From Clostridiaceae bacterium Marseille-Q4145 (GTDB lineage: Bacteria; Bacillota; Clostridia; Lachnospirales; Lachnospiraceae): a DNA stretch of 64,000 nt. The stretch is taken from the NCBI GenBank assembly GCA_018223365.1, contig JAGTTP010000001.1, positions 1,507,910 to 1,571,909 on the forward strand. The letters run 5' to 3'. Below are positions 7,821 to 15,590 of this stretch, piece by piece. A model generated the notes under the pieces. It was not told where the DNA came from, ran no database searches, and saw only the letters and a program-made list of their open reading frames with translations. Position 1 is the stretch's first letter, and every line of letters starts with the position of its first letter. The translations under genes were made by a program, and so were the position numbers.

Positions 7821-9145
7821 AAAGCGTAGATGTTGCGGTTATTGGAGGAGGGATTCTGGGCTGCTTTGCGGCCCGGAATCTGATGCGCTGGAATTTGTCT
7901 GTCGTGCTGATTGAAAAGGAATTGGATATCTGTACAGGCATTACCCGGGCAAACTCTGCCATCGTCTATGCGGGATATGACAACAAAACCGGTTCCCGGA
8001 AGGCGGAATTGACGGTTCGTGGAAATGCCTCTTTTGATGATTTGTGCCGTAAACTGGAAGTTCCCTTTTCCCGCTGCGGCTCCTTGCTGGTGACCTATGA
8101 CAAGGAGAGCCTGGCCCAGCTCCGGAGAAAATGGGAGCAGGGTATCCGCAATGGCGTGCCGGGTCTGGAGCTTCTGACCGGGGGAGAGGCAGAGGCAATG
8201 GAGCCTATGCTGGCACCGGGTGTGGCAGGCGCGCTCTATGCCCCGACCACCGGAACGGTGAACCCCTGGCAATTGGGCATTGCCGCCTTTGAAAACGCTG
8301 CTGCCAATGGGATGGAACCCATGCTGGGAACCACTGTGGTGGGAATCCGGAAAACCAAGTTTGGCTATCTGGTGGAAACAGATCGCAGCGAACTGCGCTG
8401 CAGGGCTGTCATCAACTGTGCAGGACTTTCCGCGGATCGGATACAGGAGCTGTGCTTTCCCTCCGACACGCATCTTCTGATAGATGGAGCAGAATACCTG
8501 GTCCTGGACAAACAGGCGCGGAAGCCGAAGCGGGTCATCTTTCAGCAGGCACAGTCCTGCGGAAAAGGCATCACCGCTATCCCGTGTGTGGAAGGGAATC
8601 TGCTGCTCAGCGGGGTACGCAAGCCCGTTGGAGAACCCTTTGCCACAACAAAAGAGGGAATATCGGAGTTGAAGACAAGTGCGGTATCGCTGTTTCCGAA
8701 TCTGAATATGCAGCAGGTAATCCGCTCATTCGCTGCCGCACGGCCAAATCCTCAGCGGGATGACGGCGAGAGCATTCACGATTTCTCCATTGAGTACCCG
8801 GCTCCTGGATTTTTCAGTCTGATCGGAATCAAAACCCCGGGGCTGACCTGTGCCAACGAACTGGGCAGGTACCTTGCGGAGAAAACGGCGGCGTTTCTGG
8901 ATGCACACCCGAATCCACGCTTCACGCCCCACAGGCAGGCCATTGCCAAAACAAATGACCCCGAAATCATTTGCCTGTGCGAAGGCATCAGCCGCGGAGA
9001 GATTCTGGAAGCAATCCGAAGGGGAGCTTCCACGGTGGATGGGGTCAAGCGGAGAGTGGGAAGCGGTATGGGCGTCTGCCAGGGCAGCCGATGCAGCTTT
9101 GCCATCGAGCAGATACTCCGGGAGGTCAGGCATGGGGCACTTTGA
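7817..9145 (+). CDS. FAD-dependent oxidoreductase with C-terminal BFD-like [2Fe-2S] domain (GlpA-like)
   Basis: A 442-residue protein of the DAO/GlpA flavoprotein group. GGGILGCFAARNL near residues 10-22 is the dinucleotide-binding site, and the middle contains the DAO-type substrate region. The C-terminus (about 395-436) has a cysteine set CLC...CQGSRC typical of bacterioferritin-ferredoxin-like [2Fe-2S] modules. It resembles anaerobic glycerol-3-phosphate dehydrogenase subunit A and its Firmicute relatives, which usually work with a second FAD protein such as the one encoded next. No glycerol kinase or facilitator is present, and the gene is embedded in a cofactor operon, so its substrate is unclear. 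It overlaps moeA-PBP by 4 bases and the next gene by 14. Confidence 0.8.
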   Translation: MKSVDVAVIGGGILGCFAARNLMRWNLSVVLIEKELDICTGITRANSAIVYAGYDNKTGSRKAELTVRGNASFDDLCRKLEVPFSRCGSLLVTYDKESLAQLRRKWEQGIRNGVPGLELLTGGEAEAMEPMLAPGVAGALYAPTTGTVNPWQLGIAAFENAAANGMEPMLGTTVVGIRKTKFGYLVETDRSELRCRAVINCAGLSADRIQELCFPSDTHLLIDGAEYLVLDKQARKPKRVIFQQAQSCGKGITAIPCVEGNLLLSGVRKPVGEPFATTKEGISELKTSAVSLFPNLNMQQVIRSFAAARPNPQRDDGESIHDFSIEYPAPGFFSLIGIKTPGLTCANELGRYLAEKTAAFLDAHPNPRFTPHRQAIAKTNDPEIICLCEGISRGEILEAIRRGASTVDGVKRRVGSGMGVCQGSRCSFAIEQILREVRHGAL

Positions 9146-9986
9146 TATCCTGATTATCGGCGGTGGTGCAGCGGGAATTGCTGCAGCCAGAGCCGCTGCG
9201 GATGCCGGATGCAAAAGCATTGCGCTGGTGGAGAGAAAACAAAAGCTGGGCGGCATTCTCCTGCAATGCAGCCATCCCGGTTTTGGCGCCGGACTTACCG
9301 GAGGGGAATACACCGCTGCGCTTGTGCAGGATTTCCCGGAAACGGTTACTCTGTTTTTTGGGACAACGGTGCTTTCGGTAGAACCCAATAAAACGGCGCA
9401 TCTGTCCGGTGACCGGCAGATCTCGTTTTCTCAGCTGATTCTGGCAACGGGCAGCCGGGAGATTCCACTGGGGGCGCTGCCGATTGCGGGAACCCGTCCA
9501 AAGGGTGTCTATACAGCCGGTCAGATGCAGGAGATGATGAACCTCCATGGCTTTGTTCCCCAAGGTCCGGTGGTCATTTTGGGCAGTGGTGACATTGGCC
9601 TTATCATGGCATCCCAGATTGCGGCAATGGGGATTTCTGTTACTCTGGTGGAGCAGAAGGAAAACTGCGGCGGCTTGGCGAGAAACCGGCGCTGCCTGAA
9701 AGATAATTCCATCCGCCTTATTTGCAGCCAGACCATTGACGCCGTTGAGGGCTCTCCCGCACTCACAGGCTGCTGCCTGTCCGGCGGAAAGAAGATAGCC
9801 TGCAGAACGCTTCTGATTGCCGCGGGACTTGTCCCGGAGCGTGGGCTGCTGGCGGAATTGGGAATGCCGTCTTGGCTTCAGATGTGCGGCAACTGCAACA
9901 CGGTGTACCCCATGGCAGAGGGCGTGACAGCCGACGGAAGAAAAGCGGGCATTGCCGCATTTCAAAAGATACGAGGTAAACTATGA
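9132..9986 (+). CDS. NAD(P)/FAD-dependent oxidoreductase
   Basis: A 284-residue pyridine-nucleotide-disulfide-type flavoprotein. The FAD site GGGAAGIAAARAA is at the N-terminus, a second Rossmann motif GSGDIGLIMASQ lies near residues 152-163, and CGNC sits close to the C-terminus. It is shorter than thioredoxin-reductase-like homologues and lacks a CxxC at the usual redox position. Similar proteins pair with GlpA-like flavoproteins, often together with a DUF1667 protein, which is missing here. The ATG at 9132 is preceded by GGAGG inside the previous gene and overlaps it by 14 bases; it overlaps moaA by 4. It probably forms an electron-transfer pair with its neighbour, perhaps linking NAD(P)H to the AOR, which is speculative. 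Confidence 0.78.
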   Translation: MGHFDILIIGGGAAGIAAARAAADAGCKSIALVERKQKLGGILLQCSHPGFGAGLTGGEYTAALVQDFPETVTLFFGTTVLSVEPNKTAHLSGDRQISFSQLILATGSREIPLGALPIAGTRPKGVYTAGQMQEMMNLHGFVPQGPVVILGSGDIGLIMASQIAAMGISVTLVEQKENCGGLARNRRCLKDNSIRLICSQTIDAVEGSPALTGCCLSGGKKIACRTLLIAAGLVPERGLLAELGMPSWLQMCGNCNTVYPMAEGVTADGRKAGIAAFQKIRGKL

Positions 9987-10936
9987 TTGATACATTTGGA
10001 CGCAGCATCACCTATTTGCGTGTTTCTGTGACGGAATTGTGCAATCTTCGCTGCCGGTACTGTATGCCGGAGGATGGTGTCTGCAAGAAAGAGCATGCCG
10101 ACATGCTCACGGAAGATGAGCTTATTCAGGCCGTGGAAGCAGCCGCGGCTCTGGGCATTATCAAGTTGCGCATTACAGGTGGAGAACCACTTGTTAAAAA
10201 GAATATCGTGTCTATCTGCCGCAGAGCATCCAGAGTTCCTGGAATTCGGGAGGTCTGCCTGACAACAAATGGCATCCTGCTCCCGGAGTTGGCAAGGCCC
10301 CTCAAGGAGGCGGGGGTCAGCCGGTTAAACCTGAGCCTGGATACCCTGGATCCTCAGAAGTATGCCCACATTACCCGCAGAGGCAGTCTGGATGACTTCT
10401 GGAAGGGGTTTCATGCGGCCTTGGATGCTGACTTTCAGAAGATCAAACTCAATGCCGTGCTCATTGGCGGATTTAACGATGATGAGATCCTTCCGCTGGC
10501 GGAGCTTACCCGGAAGTATCCTGTGGATGTGCGTTTTATTGAAATGATGCCCATGTGCGACAGCTCCGGCTTTGGCCCGGAAGCGTATATTCCATTTACA
10601 AGGGTTTTGGAGGCTCTGCCGGAAGCGGTACCGGCTGCCAAAGATGGCGGTGTTGCCAAACTCTTCCACCTGCCTGGCGCACTGGGCAATATTGGCCTTA
10701 TCAGCCCGGTGAGCGCCCATTTTTGCGGGGAGTGCAACCGCATCCGACTGACTGCAGACGGAAAAGTGAAGCCCTGTCTGCATTCCAATGCGGAGTATCC
10801 CCTGAAAGGGCTGGATTTCGATGGCATGAAAGCACAGCTGGAAGCAGCGATTTTGGGAAAACCCCAATGGCATGGGGATCTGGATGTTGCGCACAAATCG
10901 GGCGCCGGTCGGAATATGAATCAAATCGGAGGTTGA
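9983..10936 (+). CDS. moaA: GTP 3',8-cyclase MoaA
   Basis: A 317-residue radical-SAM enzyme that starts pyranopterin synthesis by converting GTP to 3',8-cyclo-GTP. The SAM cluster motif CNLRCRYC lies near residues 20-27. The second [4Fe-4S] cluster is marked by FCGECNRIRLTADGKVKPC, and the chain ends in RNMNQIGG, matching the conserved C-terminus with its GG. The start overlaps the upstream oxidoreductase stop (ATGA). MoaC follows after two bases, so the first two pathway enzymes are coupled. Confidence 0.95.
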   Translation: MIDTFGRSITYLRVSVTELCNLRCRYCMPEDGVCKKEHADMLTEDELIQAVEAAAALGIIKLRITGGEPLVKKNIVSICRRASRVPGIREVCLTTNGILLPELARPLKEAGVSRLNLSLDTLDPQKYAHITRRGSLDDFWKGFHAALDADFQKIKLNAVLIGGFNDDEILPLAELTRKYPVDVRFIEMMPMCDSSGFGPEAYIPFTRVLEALPEAVPAAKDGGVAKLFHLPGALGNIGLISPVSAHFCGECNRIRLTADGKVKPCLHSNAEYPLKGLDFDGMKAQLEAAILGKPQWHGDLDVAHKSGAGRNMNQIGG

Positions 10937-10938
10937 GT

Positions 10939-11442
10939 ATGGCAGATTTTACCCATTTTAATGACCAGGGACGGGCCAAAATGGTAGATGTGGGGGGAAA
11001 GCCCATTTCTCAGCGCGTGGCTGTTGCGGCAGGCCGGGTGTTGGTGAATGAACACACATTCGCGCTCATTCAAAGCGGCGGCATGAAAAAAGGAGATGTG
11101 CTGACCGTTGCCCAGATTGCGGGGGTCATGGGTGCCAAGCGCACACCGGATATCATTCCCATGTGTCACCCCATTTTGATGGATGGCATCAACCTGGAGC
11201 TTTCTCTGGATGAACACAGATCCAGCGTAGAAATCAAGGCCACCGTTTCCTGTGACGGAAGAACCGGCGTGGAAATGGAGGCACTTACCGCTGTCAGCAC
11301 CGCCGCTCTGACAGTGTACGATATGTGCAAAGCGGTGCAAAAGGATATGACGATCACGGACATCCGCCTGCTTTCCAAAACCGGCGGAATCCACGGCGAT
11401 TACAAACGGGAGGACGAATCATGGCGTATACAGCAGCAGTGA
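10939..11442 (+). CDS. moaC: Cyclic pyranopterin monophosphate synthase MoaC
   Basis: A 167-residue enzyme that converts the MoaA product to cyclic pyranopterin monophosphate. The family signature KRTPDIIPMCHPI and the later GVEMEALTAVSTAAL and MCKAVQKDM motifs are all present, and the length is usual. The ATG at 10939 has GGAGG about 6 bases upstream. The 3' end overlaps mogA by 22 bases. Confidence 0.95.
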   Translation: MADFTHFNDQGRAKMVDVGGKPISQRVAVAAGRVLVNEHTFALIQSGGMKKGDVLTVAQIAGVMGAKRTPDIIPMCHPILMDGINLELSLDEHRSSVEIKATVSCDGRTGVEMEALTAVSTAALTVYDMCKAVQKDMTITDIRLLSKTGGIHGDYKREDESWRIQQQ

Positions 11443-11915
11443 TTACCATCAGCGATAAGGGATATCGGGGCGAGCGGGAGGACACCAGCGGCCCCAACCT
11501 GGTGAAGATTCTGACGGAGAAGGGGTTCGACGTGACCTATACCGCCATCGTTCCCGATGAGGCGGAGATGATCCAATCGGAGCTTTTGAAGTGTACAGAT
11601 GAAAAGAAGATTGCCCTGGTGCTCACTACCGGCGGCACCGGCTTCTCACCCCGGGATATTACCCCGGAAGCCGCTATGGAGGTAATCCAGCGTCCGACTC
11701 CCGGTATCCCGGAGGCTATGCGGGCAGAATCCATGAAGATCACACCCAAAGGCTGCCTGAGCCGCAGTGTTGCGGGCATTCGGGCACGCACCCTGATCAT
11801 TACCCTGCCAGGCAGCCAAAAGGCATCGGCAGAGAATATTCTGGCGGTCATCGACCCGGTGGCCCATGGCCTGGATATGCTCTACAGCGAGGGCAGTGCG
11901 GACTGTGCAAAATAA
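11421..11915 (+). CDS. mogA: Molybdopterin adenylyltransferase MogA/MoaB
   Basis: A 164-residue protein that adenylylates the pyranopterin dithiolene before metal insertion by MoeA. TTGGTGFSPRDITPEA and LSRSVAGIR followed by LPGSQKASAEN are the MogA/MoaB substrate-binding motifs. GGGAGG precedes the ATG at 11421 inside the moaC gene. It closes the operon, directly before a strong terminator. Confidence 0.93.
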   Translation: MAYTAAVITISDKGYRGEREDTSGPNLVKILTEKGFDVTYTAIVPDEAEMIQSELLKCTDEKKIALVLTTGGTGFSPRDITPEAAMEVIQRPTPGIPEAMRAESMKITPKGCLSRSVAGIRARTLIITLPGSQKASAENILAVIDPVAHGLDMLYSEGSADCAK

Positions 11916-11918
11916 AAG

Positions 11919-11953
11919 GAAATCCCATTTCCGAGCAGGAAATGGGATTTTTT
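11919..11953 (+). terminator. Terminator of the moeA-mogA operon
   Basis: AAATCCCATTTCC and GGAAATGGGATTT form a perfect 13-bp stem with a five-base loop, followed by a T-tract. It begins within a few bases of the mogA stop. Confidence 0.9.
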
Positions 11954-12005
11954 ATACATCGAAAAGGTTACATGAAATTCCGCACATTTTTCCGGATTTC
12001 TCGTA

Positions 12006-12401
12006 TCAGTAAAGCTCTATTTCCGTGACACACTCGTTTTTGATGCGACCCACCAGATATTGCAGAGCATCCACCACATGGGGGCGGATATCGCCGCCGA
12101 TGAGCACATACATGATGTCGTCACCAACGCTCAGTTCCCCTTCGTTCAGCCAGACCTTGATGTAGGAAATGCCGTCCAACTTATAGGTTTCTGCGATGAT
12201 GGCATCCACAGCCTCCTGATTGTAGGAAAACTGCATCCCCACAACGGGCCTGGTATCGGCGGCACCCTGGCGTACTTTTGCCTTGGCACTTTCCCGGACA
12301 ATGCCGTTATGGGTCAGATACATGCCAATCTTAGGGGCGCTTTCGTGGGCCTTGGCCTCTTTCAGCCAGGAATCCATGGAAGGACTTGTTTTCTTGCTCA
12401 T
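12006..12401 (-). CDS. MoaE-like molybdopterin synthase large subunit
   Basis: A 131-residue protein of the short clostridial MoaE type, expected to convert cyclic pyranopterin monophosphate to molybdopterin together with a MoaD thiocarboxylate. GMYLTHNGIVRESAKAKVRQ near residues 26-45 corresponds to the MoaE segment containing conserved arginine and lysine residues. YVLIGGDIRPHVVDALQ follows near the end. The ATG at 12401 has GGAGG about 8 bases upstream; a nearer-5' ATG overlaps that site. It is co-transcribed with the 83-residue gene upstream. Its carrier is probably the MoaD-like protein at 1373-1594, about 10 kb away, since no other is visible. Confidence 0.82.
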   Translation of the reverse strand: MSKKTSPSMDSWLKEAKAHESAPKIGMYLTHNGIVRESAKAKVRQGAADTRPVVGMQFSYNQEAVDAIIAETYKLDGISYIKVWLNEGELSVGDDIMYVLIGGDIRPHVVDALQYLVGRIKNECVTEIELY

Positions 12402-12419
12402 ATTATAAACCTCCAATTC

Positions 12420-12671
12420 TTATCCGCCTGCGGATAGAAATCGTAATTGAAACTGCCTGTAAATCAGAAGCGCGGAATCATCGGAACCTTCAAAGATGAC
12501 TCTGGTCTGAGGCAGTGCCAAACCGGCGATCCTGCGGGGTGGGAGGACGGCCACGGTAATCCGGCAATCACGGAACCGGTAACCATCCGCAGTGGCATGA
12601 ACCTCCCTATGATGAAGGAAAAAGGTTTCTATACGCTCTGGTTCCAAAGCCCACACTTCTTCTTTGAACAT
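12420..12671 (-). CDS. Conserved hypothetical protein, 83 aa, next to MoaE
   Basis: I do not recognise a named family. A strong AGGAGGGG site 5 bases before the ATG, tight spacing (18 bases) to the moaE-like start and a plausible residue mix support a real gene. The protein starts MFKEEVWALEPERIETFFLHH, has alternating hydrophobic strands in the middle, and ends RFLSAGG. The Gly-Gly end recalls small sulfur carriers, but the rest does not look like a ubiquitin fold. The context suggests a part in cofactor synthesis or AOR maturation; no function is assigned. Confidence 0.65.
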   Translation of the reverse strand: MFKEEVWALEPERIETFFLHHREVHATADGYRFRDCRITVAVLPPRRIAGLALPQTRVIFEGSDDSALLIYRQFQLRFLSAGG

Positions 12672-12771
12672 GCGATCCCCTCCTGTTGCATCTTATCATA
12701 CTATGGAGAATAGTGAAAGAGCTGTTTTGAATCATTTCATATCATTTCGCACAGTCTCTGAAAAGGGTGAC

Positions 12772-12800
12772 TTGTATTATTTGTTCAAATGTGATATAGT
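12772..12800 (+). promoter_or_regulatory. Promoter for the tup operon
   Basis: TTGTAT and TATAGT are separated by 17 bases. The element is about 175 bases upstream of the tupA start. The operator-like sequence on the minus strand at 12730-12752 lies just upstream of the -35. Confidence 0.5.
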
Positions 12801-12973
12801 ATCATAAATTGATTGGTCAGTTTTCGTGAAATTGACTGATTTCCAAAGTTTGCAAAGCGGTGGACGAGCCTCTTTCCAGACGCCATGATCGGGTGCAGCT
12901 TTCGGCTGTGCTTTTGGTGTTGCGGAAACTGGCTGGTCTTTTTTATATTTCTTTATATTTAGGAGGTAAGACA
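12801..12973 (+). promoter_or_regulatory. Long structured 5' leader of tupA
   Basis: The leader is about 170 bases with several possible helices: GTCAGTTT with AAATTGAC (one G-U pair) at 12818-12838, GCAGC with GCTGT around a TTTC loop near 12896-12911, and a T-run after GGCTGGTC near 12935. It ends in the AGGAGG site of tupA. It may be a metal- or cofactor-responsive RNA, but it does not clearly match the Moco/Tuco riboswitch consensus as I know it, so only the structure potential is claimed. Confidence 0.35.
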
Positions 12974-14041
12974 ATGAAAAAGATTCTGTCCATGCTGCTG
13001 GTTTTTGCCATGATGTTTGGTCTTCTTGCCTGCGGCGCAAGCAAGCCTGCTGAGACGCAGGCTTCCACTGAGGCTTCCACTGAGGCTTCCACTGAGGCTC
13101 CCGCCACAACGGCTGTCCCGACGGAAGCCGCCGCTGAGGTTCCCACCCAGGCCGGTCTTGTGGTGGATACCTGCATTCTGAAGGAAGCCGACGACAAGAT
13201 GCTCAACACCTACACCGTTATCGCCGTAAATCCCGAGGCGCCTTTTGTGGATGCTGACGGCAACTCTGTCGCTGACGTTGCGGTGAATACCGCCGGTGCG
13301 GATGCCCTCATCCAGTGGTTCCTGACCCAGGAAACGTTGGACCTGGCCGCAAACTATGGCTTTAAAGAGTACGGTGAGTCTCTGTTCTACGTCAAGGACG
13401 GTGCCCCTGTTTATACAGGTGAGATTGCGCCCGCTACCGAAGAGACAAAGGTCATCCGCCTTTCCACCACCACTTCTGTGAAAGACTCTGGTTTGCTGGG
13501 CTATCTGCTGCCCATCTTCGAAAGCACCTATGGCTACACTGTGGAAGTCCAGTCTGCCGGTACCGGCAAGGCAATCTCTGCCGCCAAGTTCGGCAATGCC
13601 GACCTGATTCTGGTCCATGCCAAGAGCCAGGAAGAAGCCTTTGTTGAAGAGGGCTTCGCCCGCACTGTAGATGGCTTCGAAGCAGAGCGCATTTCCTTCC
13701 TGTATAACTATTTCGTCCTGTGCGGACCTTCTGCGGACCCTGCCGGTGTTAAGGAGGCAGCTTCCGTTCTGGATGCGTTTGCAGCCATTGCGGAGGGCGA
13801 GTATCCCTTCATCTCCCGTGGCGACGGTTCCGGCACCCACACCAAGGAGCTGTCCCTGTGGCCTGAGACTCTGGGTATCACGCAGGAGGCAGAGTCCTTC
13901 GCTCCCTACACGCAGTGGTACACCTCTGCAAACGCCGGTATGGGCGCATGTCTGGTGATGGCAGAGCAGATGCATGCTTACATCCTGACCGATAAGGCAA
14001 CCTTCTTGACTTTCGTTGCCAACGATGGCATCATAAACTGA
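12974..14041 (+). CDS. TupA-like tungstate/molybdate-binding lipoprotein, apparently circularly permuted
   Basis: A 355-residue binding protein. A signal peptide ends in LLAC (Cys20), so it is a lipoprotein. A linker follows with three ASTE repeats, encoded by three exact 12-base repeats at 13061-13096. The TTTS motif of tungstate binders (STTTSVKDSGLL) is not near the N-terminus as usual but at residues 164-176. The preceding segment (about 60-142: LNTYTVIAVNPEAP, then YGFKEYGESLF) looks like the normal C-terminal part of TupA, while the protein stops soon after ILTDKATFLTF, where a usual TupA would continue into that part. It is followed by permease and ATPase genes. Tungstate rather than molybdate is inferred from the motif and the AOR context. 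Confidence 0.82.
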   Translation: MKKILSMLLVFAMMFGLLACGASKPAETQASTEASTEASTEAPATTAVPTEAAAEVPTQAGLVVDTCILKEADDKMLNTYTVIAVNPEAPFVDADGNSVADVAVNTAGADALIQWFLTQETLDLAANYGFKEYGESLFYVKDGAPVYTGEIAPATEETKVIRLSTTTSVKDSGLLGYLLPIFESTYGYTVEVQSAGTGKAISAAKFGNADLILVHAKSQEEAFVEEGFARTVDGFEAERISFLYNYFVLCGPSADPAGVKEAASVLDAFAAIAEGEYPFISRGDGSGTHTKELSLWPETLGITQEAESFAPYTQWYTSANAGMGACLVMAEQMHAYILTDKATFLTFVANDGIIN

Positions 14042-14127
14042 GGAAACTTTGGGTTCATTTGCTGCGGCTGACGCTATATGTACAGTTTCCAAAAACTTGC
14101 TTTTTTGAAAAAATCTGCGTAAACTGT

Positions 14128-14157
14128 ATCCCGTGGGGAATTTCCCCACGGGATTTT
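14128..14157 (+). terminator. Hairpin between tupA and tupB
   Basis: ATCCCGTGGGG and CCCCACGGGAT form a perfect 11-bp stem with a five-base loop, followed by TTTA. It probably terminates or attenuates transcription after tupA, giving more binding protein than transporter, as is common in ABC importer operons. Confidence 0.7.
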
Positions 14158-14180
14158 ACAAAAAGAAAGGAGGCTGCACC

Positions 14181-14867
14181 GTGGGAACGGCCCTTCAAAA
14201 GGCGATTTCTCTTATCCTGTCTTCCGATGCAGAACTTCTGAACATTTTGAAAGTCACAGCGCAAATGAGCCTCAAAAGCTCTTTGCTTGCACTGCTGCTG
14301 GGTGTTCCGTTGGGAATCTGGCTGGGCAATAGCAAATTCCCCGGGAGAGGGCTTCTGATTATCCTGAACCGAACGCTTATGGGGATGCCCCCTGTGGTAT
14401 GCGGCCTACTGTTTTACATCCTTTTCTCCGGGGTCGGCCCTCTGCGACACATGAAGCTGCTGTTCACGGTTAAAATCATGATTCTTGCCCAGGTGGCGCT
14501 GATCACCCCCATTGTTGTGGGGGCTATGGAGACTTATGTGGCGGGAGTGTCTCCGGCGATTCGGGAAACAGCCAGGGGCTTGGGGCTGGGAAGCGGAAGG
14601 ACGTTTTTGCTGCTGTGCAATGAGTGCCAGTACTGTATCATCTCTTCCTATCTGCTGGCGTTTTCCAGATCTATTGCAGAGGTCGGGGCAGTGTCCATGG
14701 TGGGCGGTGCCATTGCCTGGAAAACGAATGTGATGACCACAGCCATTATGCAGTACACCAATCAGGGAAATTTCTCTCTGGGCATTGCCCTGGGCATGAT
14801 TCTGCTGGCGGTTTCCCTGCTGGTGAATGTTGTGATATCTCTGCTGCAAAGGAGGCTCAGCCAATGA
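14181..14867 (+). CDS. Tungstate/molybdate-type ABC transporter permease (TupB-like)
   Basis: A 228-residue membrane protein with several hydrophobic helices (for example SSLLALLLGVPLGIWLG and a segment near VNVVISLL). It carries the EAA-like loop around RETARGLGLGSGRTFLLL that contacts the ATPase. GTG at 14181 is chosen because AGGAGG lies 7 bases upstream; a longer frame would start inside the terminator hairpin. It lies downstream of the TupA-like gene and overlaps the ATPase gene by 4 bases. Together they would import tungstate or molybdate for the cofactor genes. Confidence 0.85.
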   Translation: MGTALQKAISLILSSDAELLNILKVTAQMSLKSSLLALLLGVPLGIWLGNSKFPGRGLLIILNRTLMGMPPVVCGLLFYILFSGVGPLRHMKLLFTVKIMILAQVALITPIVVGAMETYVAGVSPAIRETARGLGLGSGRTFLLLCNECQYCIISSYLLAFSRSIAEVGAVSMVGGAIAWKTNVMTTAIMQYTNQGNFSLGIALGMILLAVSLLVNVVISLLQRRLSQ

Positions 14868-15511
14868 TAATTCCCGCCTTTTCCAAAACCTATGGGCAGA
14901 AAAAAGTGCTGGATTTTCCGGGAATGGAATTGCAGCCTGGAAACATATATGCGATTCTCGGAGCAAACGGAAGCGGAAAATCCACATTTTCAAAGATTCT
15001 GGCAGATGTCCTTCCGGCAGACCGGAAAATCCGCTTGGAACCAAGCATTGGCTATCTTCCCCAGAAGCCCTATGCCTTTCGTATGTCTGTCAGAAAAAAC
15101 ATCCTGCTGGGCGGCAGGGATATCCAGAAAGCGGAGTCCCTCGCGAAAGCACTGTCTCTGACAGAACTGGAACATAAACGGGCGGATCGTCTCTCCGGCG
15201 GTGAGACGGCACGCATGGCGATGGCAAGATTGATGATGGGAACATACGATGTGGTGATTCTCGATGAACCAACGGCTGCCATGGATATGGAAACCACCGC
15301 TGCCGCGGAAACTTTGATTCAGTCCTATGTGCGCCAGACCAATTGTATTTTGATTTTGGTCACCCACTCCCTGCAGCAGGCAAGGCGAATCGCTGATGAA
15401 GCGATGTTTTTTCAAAAAGGAGAAGTACTGGAGTATGGTCCTGCAGAAAGTCTGCTGTATTCCCCCACACGTGTGGAATTGAAGAGATTCCTGGAGTTTT
15501 ACGGAAACTGA
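14864..15511 (+). CDS. ABC transporter ATP-binding protein (TupC-like)
   Basis: A 215-residue ATPase. Walker A is GANGSGKST near residues 31-39, the signature RLSGGETARMA lies near 109-119, and Walker B VVILDEPTAAMD follows. It is short, without the extra C-terminal regulatory (MOP-like) domain of ModC, which fits the Tup type. The ATG overlaps the permease stop (ATGA), with AGGAGG upstream. It is the last gene of the island and is followed by a terminator. Confidence 0.88.
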   Translation: MIIPAFSKTYGQKKVLDFPGMELQPGNIYAILGANGSGKSTFSKILADVLPADRKIRLEPSIGYLPQKPYAFRMSVRKNILLGGRDIQKAESLAKALSLTELEHKRADRLSGGETARMAMARLMMGTYDVVILDEPTAAMDMETTAAAETLIQSYVRQTNCILILVTHSLQQARRIADEAMFFQKGEVLEYGPAESLLYSPTRVELKRFLEFYGN

Positions 15512-15521
15512 TGACACTCCG

Positions 15522-15572
15522 AAAACAGCTGTCTTCGTTGCTTTTGTGCTGAAGATGGCTGTTTTGTTCTTT
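15522..15572 (+). terminator. Terminator of the tup operon
   Basis: AAAACAGCTGTCTTC pairs with GAAGATGGCTGTTTT, with one bulge, across a 14-base loop and is followed by GTTCTTTAT. It lies 10 bases after the ATPase stop. Confidence 0.75.
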
Positions 15573-15590
15573 ATAATAGTAGCCGCAAGC

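Noticed and set aside
12801..12973. Moco/Tuco riboswitch as a firm call
   Set aside because: Hairpins are present, but the conserved bases of the motif as I remember it are not convincingly in order; kept as an unnamed structured leader.
13061..13096. Three exact 12-base repeats considered as a CRISPR-like or mobile repeat
   Set aside because: They encode an ASTE linker in a lipoprotein; no spacers and no further copies.
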